DNA of 64,000 bases from Azolla caroliniana (taxonomy: Eukaryota > Polypodiophyta): assembly GCA_043228905.1 (NCBI GenBank), contig JBHGNT010000001.1, forward strand, positions 36,332,001 through 36,396,000, given 5' to 3'. Shown piece after piece: positions 1-10,879 of the stretch. The notes under the pieces were generated by a model. The model did no database searches. It saw only the letters and a list, made by a program, of their open reading frames with translations, and was not told the DNA's origin. How positions within the stretch are numbered: the first letter of the stretch is position 1; each line of letters begins with the position of its first letter. The translations under genes and the position numbers were made by a program.

Positions 1-3000
1 CCTTAATGAAGAGGACAGGGAACTACTTCCAATCAAATCCATATTACCTCTTCTTGAAAGGGGAATAGCAATGCATCATTCGGGTCTCCTTCCTATTGTG
101 AAAGAGGTTGTGGAAATTTTGTTCCAAGAAGGATTGATAAAGGCATTGTTTGCCACTGAAACGGTAAATATATATTACTTTTGCCATTAAATTTAAGTGA
201 AAGTTATAGATAGAACCTTTTAGTGTGAGGTCAACTTTAGGACAATCATTTTCAGAGATAACAGAAGGTTTGGAAGTAAACGATTATGAACATAAGCTAT
301 ATAGAAAAACCTATTACATGTAATTTGTAAACAGTTTGCTATGGGATTGAATATGCCCGCGAAGACTGTAGTATTCACGGCTCTTCGGAAATGGGATGGG
401 AATACTCATCGTTGGATGACCTCTGGAGAGTATATCCAGGTATACAAACTGTTTCATCAGAAGAAAACCAAATTCATCAACTACTCATATATCAAGATTA
501 AATCATGTGTTACATTCATAGATGAGTGGAAGAGCTGGAAGGCGTGGCAAGGATGAGCGTGGTATATCAATAATAATGGTTGATAAACAGGTACACACTT
601 TGATCAACAACTCTTAAGTTCTTATTTATTTTTGTGCGTTTTAAGCTTAAAATATTCTCAGTCCTTGTGAGAGAAACTAGTGACTGCTCCCTAGGTGTTC
701 AGGGTTAGAATTTATCGGAAACACATTGAGTTTATGATTGTATCATGTTTATTTTTTTACGGTAGATATTGGTTAATGGATTGCTATAGAAATTTGGCAT
801 TGGATTATGTTTAGCATAAGGTCCAAAGTTTTTACAGTAGCTCCTAGTTCTTTGGAAATAGCTGGGAATGATCTGCAACAACTGTTTTCTTCTATGTCCC
901 TTGCTATATATATAGGGTTTCTCTCAAGACATTATTATTACTATATATATATATATATTTCCGTCTAATCTTTGTGATTGAAATATTCAAGTATTATAAG
1001 GGTGCATATATTAGGATAGGTCAATTTTGTATCTTGATGTGTGGTTGCATTTCCAATCGGAACCCTAAACTAACCTTAGACCCAACACTCTCAAACGTTG
1101 ACAACAATATTCCCCTCAAGTGCTTTATTTGCACCAACTACGTCATCTGATTCTTTTCAGATTCTTCTTCATCTTCTATATAGCAAACTCTTGCACCATC
1201 CCCTTGCTAACTCCCACGTCAGGTGACTAAGATTTTTCTGCTTGTTGGTATTCTCCCACCTGAATGCTCCACAGTATCTTCTTGATCCGCTTAGGACAAT
1301 ACTCCAACTTTACCTTCTCATTTGAAATGAACTCTCTTTTGAAGTGTTACTGTGTTTTGATATGGTTGTCTATCAATAGAACACTGAGCTCTATGTGAAA
1401 CAATGCAAATTTGGCTGTTGTGTGATATTTGTGTCAGTTCTCACGTAATCAAATCCCCATTTCTGCTAGGAGCTTTCTTAGCCACACTACTTTGCATCTT
1501 GCCTTTTACTCTGCTGCAGCCAAGGAGAATGAGATGCTCAATGACTTCCTGTTGGTCCAAGTAAATAATCCAGACCTTAGAGAGTAACAAAATCTGGAAA
1601 TAGACTTATTCCTTGGATCGTCAGACTAGAGAGAATGTTTCTGAGCCTTGCTAACGAAGTTAATGATTCTTTGAATGCTTCTCCCTTCTTCTACACATAA
1701 CCTCTCTCACTAGTCATACCTTGTATTTATCTACGAACCATTAGCTTTTTACTTAAGACTTCAAGACACATTTTGTCTTGATGACCTGCTTGTCTAGTCA
1801 TCCATGAAGTGAAGGATAACAATATAACCACACCAACTCTTTAATAGAGAATAATCACGACTCTCTTTGGCTCCATCACTGCTCTCATGCTACTTGTCAA
1901 TCAAGGACAACACAAGTGGAATCTTGACCAAAACACGTGAAGTGGGTTATAATAGATCAGAAAATAGCAATGTGTCATGCATGTAGACCCCGACCATCTG
2001 GACCACAACCTTGTCACCCTTGTCATTGACAAATAAAGGTCATTCTCACCTGGTATTGAAGGTGCTTTTCCTGTGGCTTTGGATATCTCTCCATCTCTGG
2101 AGTGACCCATGTTGGAGATTTTTCCAAGTTCAGAATTTTATGCTCATATATATCTAGATTCCTTAGTACCATATGTTTAGCTATATTTACTTTGGTGTGT
2201 CGTTATCAAAGACAAGACAATACTTTAAGATGCAGTCTCATCATTCATGTTTGGTCTTATAGGTCATTTTTGCCTCTTAAAAGATGTTACTATAGATTTC
2301 TTTCTTTTTTTCTCTCAGCCAGAATATGTTTGGGACAAGGTAAATGCTTGCTTAAAATACAAAGCATCTTGTCTTGTTTGCTCTGTATGATCCTCTTTTC
2401 TTATTAATTATTGTTTTCCTGTTACTTTGGATGATGATCAAACTACGTTTTTTTATGTTGTATCTAGTTTGAGAAGGATACATGTAAAGATCTCATGTTG
2501 GGGAAGCCTGCTCCATTGCTGAGCACATTTAGGCTAAGCTACTATACCATATTGAATTTGATGAGCCGATCAGAGGGTCAATTTGATGCTGAATATGTAA
2601 TAAAGAATTCTCTTCACCAATTTCAGCACGAGAAGGTATCTAATACACCATATATTGCATTCCATGTTGATAATATTCTGAATGCTTGTGATAATATATG
2701 CTAATACTTTTGAGGATACATTAGGCTTTACCTGAGGTTGAGGAAAAGGTCTCAAAACTTGAACAAGCAGCAGCTAGCTTTGACACAGGAGAAGTATGTT
2801 AAAGGTGTTTTCTTTGGTACATGTGTATGTTGCTAATTAAGTACCTGCATATAAAACCATTATGTAGATTTTATATATGGGATTTTATTCTATTACTGTA
2901 CTATATGGATATGGATTTTGAGTATAATTCTGTGATAGCAGGATTCAATTTCAGATTACAACCGACTAAGGTTAAGAATAGCTCAGTTGGAGAATGAGAT

Positions 3001-6000
3001 GATGTCTGAGATTTTGCGACCAGAACGCATATTAAACTTCTTAACTCCTGGCAGGCTGGTATGCAATCTACATAAGTATGCTTTATGATTAGGGTAACCT
3101 TGTTGCATATCACAAAAATATTCAATTACTCTCCTTTATACCAGCACTATATTGTTTAGTGTTGTGGTCTTGTTTTATTTTTTTTGACAAAAAGATATGC
3201 CCTGGTATTATAAAATCATAAGAAATACAAAAGTTGTGTTGGATATACTAACTGATTCCCTTGTACTCTCATCATAGCCGATTTGCATAGGAATGCATAG
3301 GAATACTAAAACATATGATTATTTTGGAAGCATTTGTCATTTATGTGCAACTTTTCCATGTTGCTCTATGTTATGTCATCCGCATATGTGCAAATGTCTC
3401 TATAAATGTTTCTGCAAGATATTTTGAATTAGAACTTCGAAAATTGAAATTTTATTTTAATTGTAGGGTGCATGGAGAGTTAGGAACCATATTTAAGTGG
3501 TGGTTGTTAATGTTAATATATCTAATGCGTTTTAGTATGAAATGGGCAACTGATAGATCTAACCTCATAGCTTTGCAGCCCTTGATGACGTTTTTGTAAT
3601 TCATTTTGATATTTTGGTAGCTATAAAGCGCTTTTAGAAGTCTGCTATAAACCTAGATATGCATCGCTGTATGGCTGTCCTCCAAATTTATTGTGGTTGG
3701 TATTTCATTATTCTCTCCTATGATCATAGACTTGAGAATGAGAGAACCTTGATTGTTTGAGAGTTGAAAACCTGTGAGAATCTTTTGTTGTTTTACAGAT
3801 CAAGGTCAGAGATGCGGAAAATGATTGGGGATGGGGGGTGGTGGTTCATGTGAAAAAGCATCAAGGTGGACAGGGTACCCCACCATCAATTCAGAAGAGC
3901 TCAAAACCTAGTTTTTACTGTGTAGATACTCTATTACATTGTTCATCAACTGTAGCTCAAGATAAATCTCAGCAAAAGCCAAAACCATGCCCCAAAGGGG
4001 AGATGGGTGAATTGAAAGTGGTAAGGTTGACATTCCCTTGTCTTTTTCATATATCGTCAAATTGATGTGTTTGTTAGCAAAGGAACTTAGAGACAAATCC
4101 AAAATTGATTTTCATATACCAGATCCAAAATTGATGTTCTTTTCTCTTCTAGTTTTTTGCTTTCTTGTTATCGTCAAATTGATGTGTTTGTTGTTGTTCT
4201 TCTTATAGATTCCTGTACAAATTTCCTTAATTTCTGGAGTTAGTTCTGTAAAAGTAGTCGTTCCAAATAATCTGCGTCTGGAGGAGGCTCGTCACAGTGT
4301 TTTAATGCAAATTCAGGAGTTGGGTGGACAGTTTCCTGATGGCCTTCCAAGACTTGATCCTATTAAGGTTTTGTGAATACATTATTTTCATTGCTGTTGT
4401 CCTGCAAATTATGATCTATATAATTATAGACAGAACAACTGTCTGAGATATGGGTGCAAGTTGTGAGTATGTTACAGTTATTTAGTATGTTCTGTTTGAA
4501 TCAATACAACTTTTCAGGACATGAAGATCGATGATCTGGACCTTGCAAAGGTAGTTAGAGAAATTGAAGATCAGGAGAAGAAATTGCGTGGTCATCCATT
4601 GTTCAAGGTTTTCGATATGCTTTCCTTGCTTTCCGATTCAATGAACTGTTTTGTAGGGCGGTTAAAATTACACTCATTTCCTTTGTTCAGTCTAAAAGGA
4701 GGAGACTGGTTATTTCTCTAATGGATGTTTTGGGAACCATTGGATTCACAATATTGTTTTTGTTTGGTGCAGTCTAGGAATGAGACTGATTATTACTCCC
4801 TCTACCAAAAGAAGGCACAACTCACGACTGAAGCTCAAAAATTGAAGCTGGCCATGAGAGATTCTCAGGTGCTAGATTGAGTGTTTATGGTTTTTCATCA
4901 ATGCTATTATTGTTTTTCACTACATTTCTTTTGAATAATTCAATTAATTAATAGAATAGATTTATAAAAATTCTTGTGCAGCTACACAAATTTAGGGAAG
5001 AACTTAAAAATCGTTCAAGGGTATTGAAGAGACTTGGGCATATTAATGCTGATAGTGTGGTACAGTTGAAGGGCCGAGCAGCATGCTTCATTGATACAGC
5101 TGATGAACTCCTCATCACTGAGCTAATGTTCAATGGTATCATACAATTACAAAGTATATATGCACCTACATTGATTACTATCTCTTTTGCTCTTAAATCT
5201 CTTACCCAAGTTCTTTAATGGAGTATAGGTTTGTTTAATGAGCTTGATCACCATCAACTTGTAGCACTTTCTAGTTGCTTTCTGCCATTGGACAAATCAA
5301 ATGAGCAGGTTCACTTGAAGAATGAGCTTGCGATGCCACTGAGAAAGCTGCAAGAGACTGCTAGAAAGATTGCAGAGGTATGATTCTATTTGTTTGTTTG
5401 TGCTAGTCATAATGATTTTCTTGTGAAATGAAATTTAATCTATTGATCAAGGCTGACAAGTATTTTGTGTTGTGAAAATGTGTTTGTTATCTGTTGCCAA
5501 AAGGTTCAACGAGAGTGCAAACTTGAAATTGATACGGAAGAATATGTACAAAGCTTTCGCCCATTCCTAATGGATGTGATATACAGTTGGTCCAAGGTCA
5601 GTTTTTTGAGTTAAAAAACTCTAATAGTGCTGTATCATAAAATAAACATCCGTTTTTTCACCCTTAGTGCTTTCTTTCTTTTATACAGTAAGATTTGTCT
5701 CTAAGTTCCTTTGCTAACACATTCATTCATCAGGGTGCAACATTTGCAGAAATATGTGCATTAACTGATATTTTTGAAGGTAGCATTATTCGTGTGGCTA
5801 GAAGGCTAGAAGAGTTTTTGAACCAGGTTTGGTTTCCAAAATAAGCTTTTCTTTAGCACTTTCTGAGAATTTTGAGTTAGGTCGATTCATGTCATTAATA
5901 AAAACACAGACTTAATCTGTTTCGTCATCTATTTTCTTAAAAAGATGCGTGAAGCTTCATCGGCTATCGGTGATACTGGATTAGAGAAGAAATTTGCAGC

Positions 6001-6055
6001 TGCTAGCGAGAGTATTCGTAGAGGGATCATTTTTTCAAACTCTTTATATGTTTGA
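1..6055 (+). CDS. HEN2: HEN2 (DExH10) nuclear exosome RNA helicase, 3' part, 15 exons in window
   Basis: Ski2/MTR4-type 3'-5' RNA helicase that feeds nuclear RNAs to the exosome. Exons: 1-163, 335-439, 522-590, 2468-2635, 2725-2793, 2942-3058, 3799-4020, 4209-4367, 4518-4607, 4773-4868, 4982-5135, 5229-5377, 5504-5596, 5734-5826, 5945-6055 (TGA). All joins keep frame and use GT-AG. About 618 residues are visible; roughly 370 N-terminal residues lie left of the window. Seen: the end of RecA2 ([31 protein letters not shown]), motif VI ([14 protein letters not shown], split from YIQ by intron 2), the arch/KOW region ([10 protein letters not shown]), and the C-terminal DSHCT domain ([20 protein letters not shown]), ending NSLYV. 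HEN2 rather than MTR4 is chosen because it reads KWDG and [20 protein letters not shown] where MTR4 has KFDG and a diverged segment. Intron 3 (591-2467) is swollen by retroelement debris. Confidence 0.95.
1245..1559 (-). mobile_element. Decayed Ty1/copia RNase H fragment in HEN2 intron 3
   Basis: Reading the minus strand gives, with stops, the order typical of the end of a copia polyprotein: [16 protein letters not shown], then [14 protein letters not shown], then an IDN-like segment, then [19 protein letters not shown]. In intact elements these correspond to the W..KKQ..VSLSSAEAEY, VWLR.LL.ELG, DN.SAI and HF.RE....G.I.L.YV blocks. There are several in-frame stops, so it is dead. It lies antisense to HEN2. 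No LTR pair could be matched by eye, so the element is a fragment or heavily rearranged. Confidence 0.7.
1850..2110 (-). repeat. Dispersed repeat shared with copine intron 9
   Basis: On the minus strand this stretch encodes a tract containing [20 protein letters not shown] plus-strand stretch at about 52060-52330 gives a clearly related reading ([19 protein letters not shown]), and the DNA stays similar for about 150 bp beyond it. It lies directly next to the copia RNase H fragment, so it is probably another part of the same element family. No functional protein is implied. Confidence 0.6.
2125..2300 (+). repeat. Dispersed repeat related to the 54.1-54.7 kb tandem units
   Basis: This part of HEN2 intron 3 shares the order tggtgtgt, caaagacaagacaatact, ttaagatg, ggtcatttttgcctctt and aagatgttac with the repeated units in copine intron 9 (54112-54600). 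Similarity is moderate and was judged by eye. It shows that the copine units derive at least partly from a dispersed repeat. Confidence 0.5.
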
Positions 6056-7997
6056 AGGTAGAAATTCTGATATTATGAAGGAGAAATAGCCATAACAATA
6101 GAGACATTTGTCTTACAGGATAATTGCTGAAGAAGGTATGTATAATATATCTATAACATCCCAGCCCATATTCTTGTTTTTCTCTTGGGACATTTGGCTT
6201 ACAGGGTACTACTTGCCTGATCTCCCAAGAATCTTGCCAGATACGTGAAGATCTGCAAATAACTATTCTTTGGAACAGAGTCTATACCTTTTGAGATATG
6301 CCTTGTAGGAGTTCCATCCTTTTTCTTCATAAAATTTGCACAACAATTTTGAGGCATTATGGCTTGAATCGGATTGCATCATATGTAAAAAAAAAAGAAG
6401 AGAAAAGAAAACCTTGTTACATGTTCTTCTTGCCAATAAACTGCTTAGGTAACCCTGAAGAAATATAGAGATCTTGGTTATCTCAGCTTGGTAAGAACCT
6501 TCCAATCAAATGCGTCTTTTGCAACTTTTTGCTGGTGAAATATTTTCCAATGGTTATGTGGGTGCCACATGCTGCCACTTGGATGTAATATAAGAGGACA
6601 AGTGTTTTTTCTTTTCGAAACCATTTCCTACAATGAATGCTCTGATATATACTGAGTGAACTGATTATGAATGGAGAAAGAAGGGTGTGATTATTAGTGT
6701 GTTTTGGAATGAGGCCAATGACATTGTAATTTCTTAACAATGTTGAAACATGTATTGATGTATATTAGAAGAAACATTACGATCAAAGGGGTGCCCTTTT
6801 ACAAAGATTCTAATGGGATGAATTATGATGCACTGGGAGATTGAACAATTGTAAACGTCCAATAAAAACACAGACTTAATCAGATTTACATGCGCAAATG
6901 TTCATTGGAGTATTTTTTTTTAAATGGCATATTCTGTGATGAAAAGGAATATCTTAGCTTTGGTGGTGGTAAATTGTGAAACTAGCTCTTCATTATAGGG
7001 TTGATGTTTGTTAGAATGTGTGCCATTCACTTTCACAAACCATATTGTCCACCATTTTGTAAACCATCTTTTGGGGGCTGATGTGTAGTTGAAGTGAATG
7101 TTATTTCTTTCTAGTCTTTCTTTGTTGCATTGCCAACATGTTTACATCCTGCTCATAATCACCTTGAATGATGGGACAATATGTGAACTTAAATGTTGCG
7201 ACTTCAACTTACAACATTATGGTAAAATTTTGTTTTGCAAGTTAATGCTACTTGATCTCTAGAAGTAGTGGACCTTGCTTTGATGCCAACGAAGGAAGGA
7301 AGAAGAGGATGAAGTTCTATAAAGAAAAGGAGAAGAAATTGCCAAGTAATGTTGCAAGTTTAATGTCTTAATGAGCGACCACATAAAAACATGTCAATAT
7401 GCAAGAGGATGAGTGTGGTTTGAAGTTCATTTTCAAATTGTTCTCAATCGTTTCCTCTATGTTTAAAGATGGTTGATGATGACTTGTTGCTCCACAATGT
7501 TTATGAATTATGTGAAGAGACTAGCCGTATATATTTTTAAGTGCACATGTTGAAATACATTGTCACGCATGTAGTTTATAGTGCCTAGTGAGTTGAAGAG
7601 TAATAATTTTGGCTTGCCCATAGGGCATTGTAATTTTTTACTAGACAATGCGACTATTTCTCTAGGTAAAGGGGTAATTTCGGATGTCTTTATTTTCTTG
7701 TTTAGATATCCATGTAATGGCCTTAATCATTTATGAAATTTCAAATGATTTGGCTATGGCAAGGGTGGTGAATGGGGTGGTTGAGGAAATTGCTTGTTAT
7801 ATTCTTTTTTGTATCGTAGATGTATATGAAGGGTTTTCTTGATTTTGGTTGATGAAGGTCTAGCCTAGCCCTCTGAACTCGTTACATCTTGAAATCAAAA
7901 TACATGTATGTTCACAATCAAGGCATGACTCATGGTTGGTATAATGTTGTATATACTCTTTTTGATGAAGATTTATTCTATAAATTATTATTGGTGG
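6056..7997. other. HEN2 3' UTR and intergenic spacer
   Basis: After the HEN2 stop come possible spliced 3' UTR pieces (an acceptor-like cttacag near 6119 and a donor-like gtatgt near 6135). Candidate polyadenylation hexamers are AATAAA near 6436 and 6864. From about 6900 to 7990 the DNA is AT-rich; I see no exon, RNA gene or repeat structure I can support. Confidence 0.5.
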
Positions 7998-8870
7998 CAA
8001 ATCGGTCATAATGTGGTTCCCCTTGGCGAATGGCTGGGTAAACGTGGCGGCCCGTTAGACTGCCCACTTTGCCATTCACCTATTGAGACTCTGAGGCATT
8101 GTCTGTGGGATTGCCCTCACGCTCAAAAGGTATGGGATAGAGTGACTCGCCTCCTTGCGGCATGTGAAGTGGAAGGAACAACATCGTGGAGTGCTGCAGC
8201 ATGGCTTGATCACTCTGGTGATAGGTGGACGGACGCCTTCAATGTGAATAGTTGGTGCTATGTATGCATGAGAGGAAAAATCGCCAAGATTCGATTTGAG
8301 AGAGGCTTGCAGTCCGCATCCCCTAGGTTCCCGGACATTTGGATGTTGATCGCAGGCTTCACCCTGTGGTATGTATGGAAAGCGCGTTGCCTAAAGGTCT
8401 TCTAGGATTTGGTGCGACCCCCGGAGGAAGTGATCATGGACATATGGTTTGCGCTTATTAGCTGCCTACGAGGGCAATTGGACGAGGTTTGCAGCCATTC
8501 CTTTGACGTGGGTACTGCCCATTTGCGCTTTTGGCAGAAATGGCGGAACACGCCTATGGTGACACAAGGTGGAAGTGGCCCGAGGTGGAACTACCAACCT
8601 CCACGCTGGCTGTTTCCGGCTCACTTACCACCCTCCCTCTGTTGTCGACCCCAAGAGTTGTCTCGTACTAGCCATCACTGCAGGGCACTGTTTTAGCTTT
8701 AGGTACTTACACTAAGTAGTTAGTCCGAAAGGCGATGTAACTAGTCTCAATTTCTTGAACTTGATTGGAGGGGGATTCCTCGATCTCTATTTAAGCCTCC
8801 TTGTACCGTCTCTTTGTAATAATCCTACCTAACTAATGGGAAAGTAGCTTCATTTTGGGAAAAAAAAAAC
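7998..8870 (+). mobile_element. 5'-truncated LINE (L1-type) 3' end with RT zinc-binding domain
   Basis: The plus strand encodes the C-terminal part of a plant L1 ORF2: GHNVVPLGEWLGKRGG, then the reverse-transcriptase zinc-binding motif CPLCHSPIETLRHCLWDCPH, then AQKVWDRV and a tail with FTLWYVWKAR. The frame continues through one TAG at 8403-8405 to a stop near 8696. A 3' UTR of about 160 bp ends in ten As (8860-8869). It is more GC-rich than its surroundings, and one stop in about 230 codons suggests a fairly young copy. The 5' truncation point is near 7970-7998. No clear target-site duplication was found. It lies between HEN2 and the ILK-type gene, in the same orientation. Confidence 0.85.
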
Positions 8871-9445
8871 TACTTAGTTCTTCAATGACACCAATGTTCA
8901 TAATACAAGTATTTTAAAATTCTAACCTATGGCTATGAGAGATTAACATTTGGTTTAGAGACATTCTCTATTGGATTTTAAAATGGCAACATACAAATGC
9001 GACCTCTCCTCTATTGGTCTCCTCATGACTAAAATTCTCTAACTCTTAAACTTTCTAATGACATCTTAGTCTGCATCATAAGGATGTTAAGACCTTCACT
9101 TTGCCCCTCGGTACCTAATTATGCTAATAGTGTGCTCAAAATCCACCAAATAACCATGACCTACAAAAGGTGGAACAAGGAGATGGCTTGTGGATGTATA
9201 TTGACTTTTGTGTCACTAGCAAGAATGGCCTCTAAATGTGTGTATTTGATCCCCATGTTTGGTGACGGACAGGGCATGAGAAGCATGGGTGGAGCCTCTA
9301 AAGGCCATCATGCGATCACACGAACACAATGGGGTGTGTGCGGTAGTCAAGCACATAACCACATGAGTCGAATAGTGTGATCGAACACACATAGAGGCAA
9401 AATAGATGGAAGTAGTGCAGGTGCATGAGAGATAGAGACAGGTAT

Positions 9446-9446
<1 letters not shown>
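8871..9446. other. Intergenic, no gene seen
   Basis: Spacer between the LINE tail and the microsatellite cluster. Six-frame reading gives only short stretches with no recognisable motif or splice-consistent exon. Confidence 0.4.

Positions 9447-9476
<30 letters not shown>
9447..9476. repeat. (CA)15 microsatellite
   Basis: About 30 bp of perfect CA dinucleotides; first of three dinucleotide tracts within 360 bp upstream of the ILK-type gene. Confidence 0.95.
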
Positions 9477-9479
<3 letters not shown>

Positions 9480-9559
9480 GCTCATACCACCGTTATCGAC
9501 GATAACGATGGCGATAGTGACGACGACATAGGCACCCAGACAAATGAAGTGTAACAGCT

Positions 9560-9560
<1 letters not shown>

Positions 9561-9609
<49 letters not shown>

Positions 9610-9620
9610 GTGTGTGTGTG
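9561..9620. repeat. (AG)n followed by (TG)n microsatellite
   Basis: About 45 bp of AG followed directly by about 14 bp of TG. The AG tract is complementary to the (TC)n tract at 9761-9798, about 155 bp away. Confidence 0.95.
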
Positions 9621-9757
9621 TTTCACTAGATCCTTGTGTTCATAACTAATATAACCCCCCCTTTCTCTACAAAGACACAGACACAGTTTTGACAGATGGG
9701 TTGGTGTCTTTCGCACATGATAAACCCCACATGGTTCCTTGTGAACCCCCCCAATCC

Positions 9758-9760
<3 letters not shown>

Positions 9761-9798
<38 letters not shown>
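9761..9798. repeat. (TC)19 microsatellite
   Basis: About 38 bp of TC, followed by a CT/TTC-rich stretch to about 9900 that looks like a plant 5' UTR. An open frame from ATG 9807 (context AACCATGGC) runs to 10148 but is only low-complexity Leu/Phe/Ser, so I do not call it a gene. Confidence 0.9.
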
Positions 9799-9801
<3 letters not shown>

Positions 9802-10171
9802 AAACCATGGCTCTTCTCCTCTCCTCCTCTGTGTTTTCTTTTATCAGACATTTCCCTTCTTCTTTCTTCCTCCTCTTCTTCTTCTTTAGGTTACTCTTTT
9901 ACCTGCAAGAGGTCCCACTATTGTTCCCTATTCTTCCCGTATACCAACATTTCTATCCATTCTTCAGCAAGCTTCCCGATCGTTTTCTTTGCATTCCTCC
10001 CTTACCCGAAAAGTCTTCTGTCTTATTCTTCTTGTTTGTTCCCGCGATCAATTTTCTTGGCTCGGGTAATAATCGATTGTCTCCCCATTCTCACGTGTTT
10101 CTAAATTGTTTTGCAAGGGCTATATTTGTTCGACATGTGTTTGAGTGATAGTTTCTGCTTTCTTTCTGTTC

Positions 10172-10174
<3 letters not shown>

Positions 10175-10222
<48 letters not shown>
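10175..10222. repeat. (TA)n microsatellite upstream of the ILK-type gene
   Basis: About 48 bp of alternating TA with one interruption. It lies 650 bp upstream of the ILK-type start codon, within the presumed promoter or 5' UTR intron. An acceptor-like ctctacag near 10792 suggests that the 5' UTR is spliced. Confidence 0.9.
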
Positions 10223-10879
10223 CTCAGAAGTTAGCGCGACCCTTCAATCTCCACATATTTGAAGTTATTACATGGATGTTCGCTGAAGATATCTCAAATT
10301 CACTTCCACGTGTTTCAAAATTGGGTCAATTGCTTCTTTTTCTCCTCCATTTTCTGCCACTATTACATTTTTCCTCCATTTCCTTTCGTTTATCTCTATT
10401 TTGCTGTCTATTTAAAGAGATTAGATGGTAGAAATAGTGTTTTTTTGTATTAGTATTAGCTGGAAGTAGCACTTGGTTTTTTTTCTCTTTGGAATCTATT
10501 ATGGCTGAAAGTAATTTACCTGGCTCCCCTTGACTTCTAGTTGCTTCTAATTCGCATGAAAGTAGGTAACTGGACGTTTGATTTAGTGGTTTTTTGTAGC
10601 TGATAGTAGCATATGGAATGGTGTTCTAAGTCGATGTTAGCTGAAAGTAGTCATTTTGTCTAATTTGATAGTCTGATACTGAAAATTCGAATATTCATTT
10701 TTGTATTGATTTGTCAGCTGAAAGTAGGTCTATTTCCCTTCCATTTGCGCCTATTTACCTAAAAAAACTTTAATTCTCTGTAAAACTCTACAGGAGACTA
10801 CATTTAAATACAGGGATACGACAAACAATCTGAGCCTAGTACAAAAGCTTTAGCTGAAAAACATTCAATTAAGAGGTTC

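Noticed and set aside
9216-9851. Long minus-strand open frame (about 211 codons)
   Set aside because: It is mostly translated (AG)n, (CA)n and (TC)n microsatellites (Ser-Leu, Arg-Glu and Cys-Val runs) with no motif and no splice logic.
9807-10148. Plus-strand ORF with a good ATG context (AACCATGGC), hydrophobic
   Set aside because: Leu/Phe/Ser/Pro-rich reading of a CT/TTC-rich leader, without any family signature. More likely 5' UTR of the ILK-type gene.
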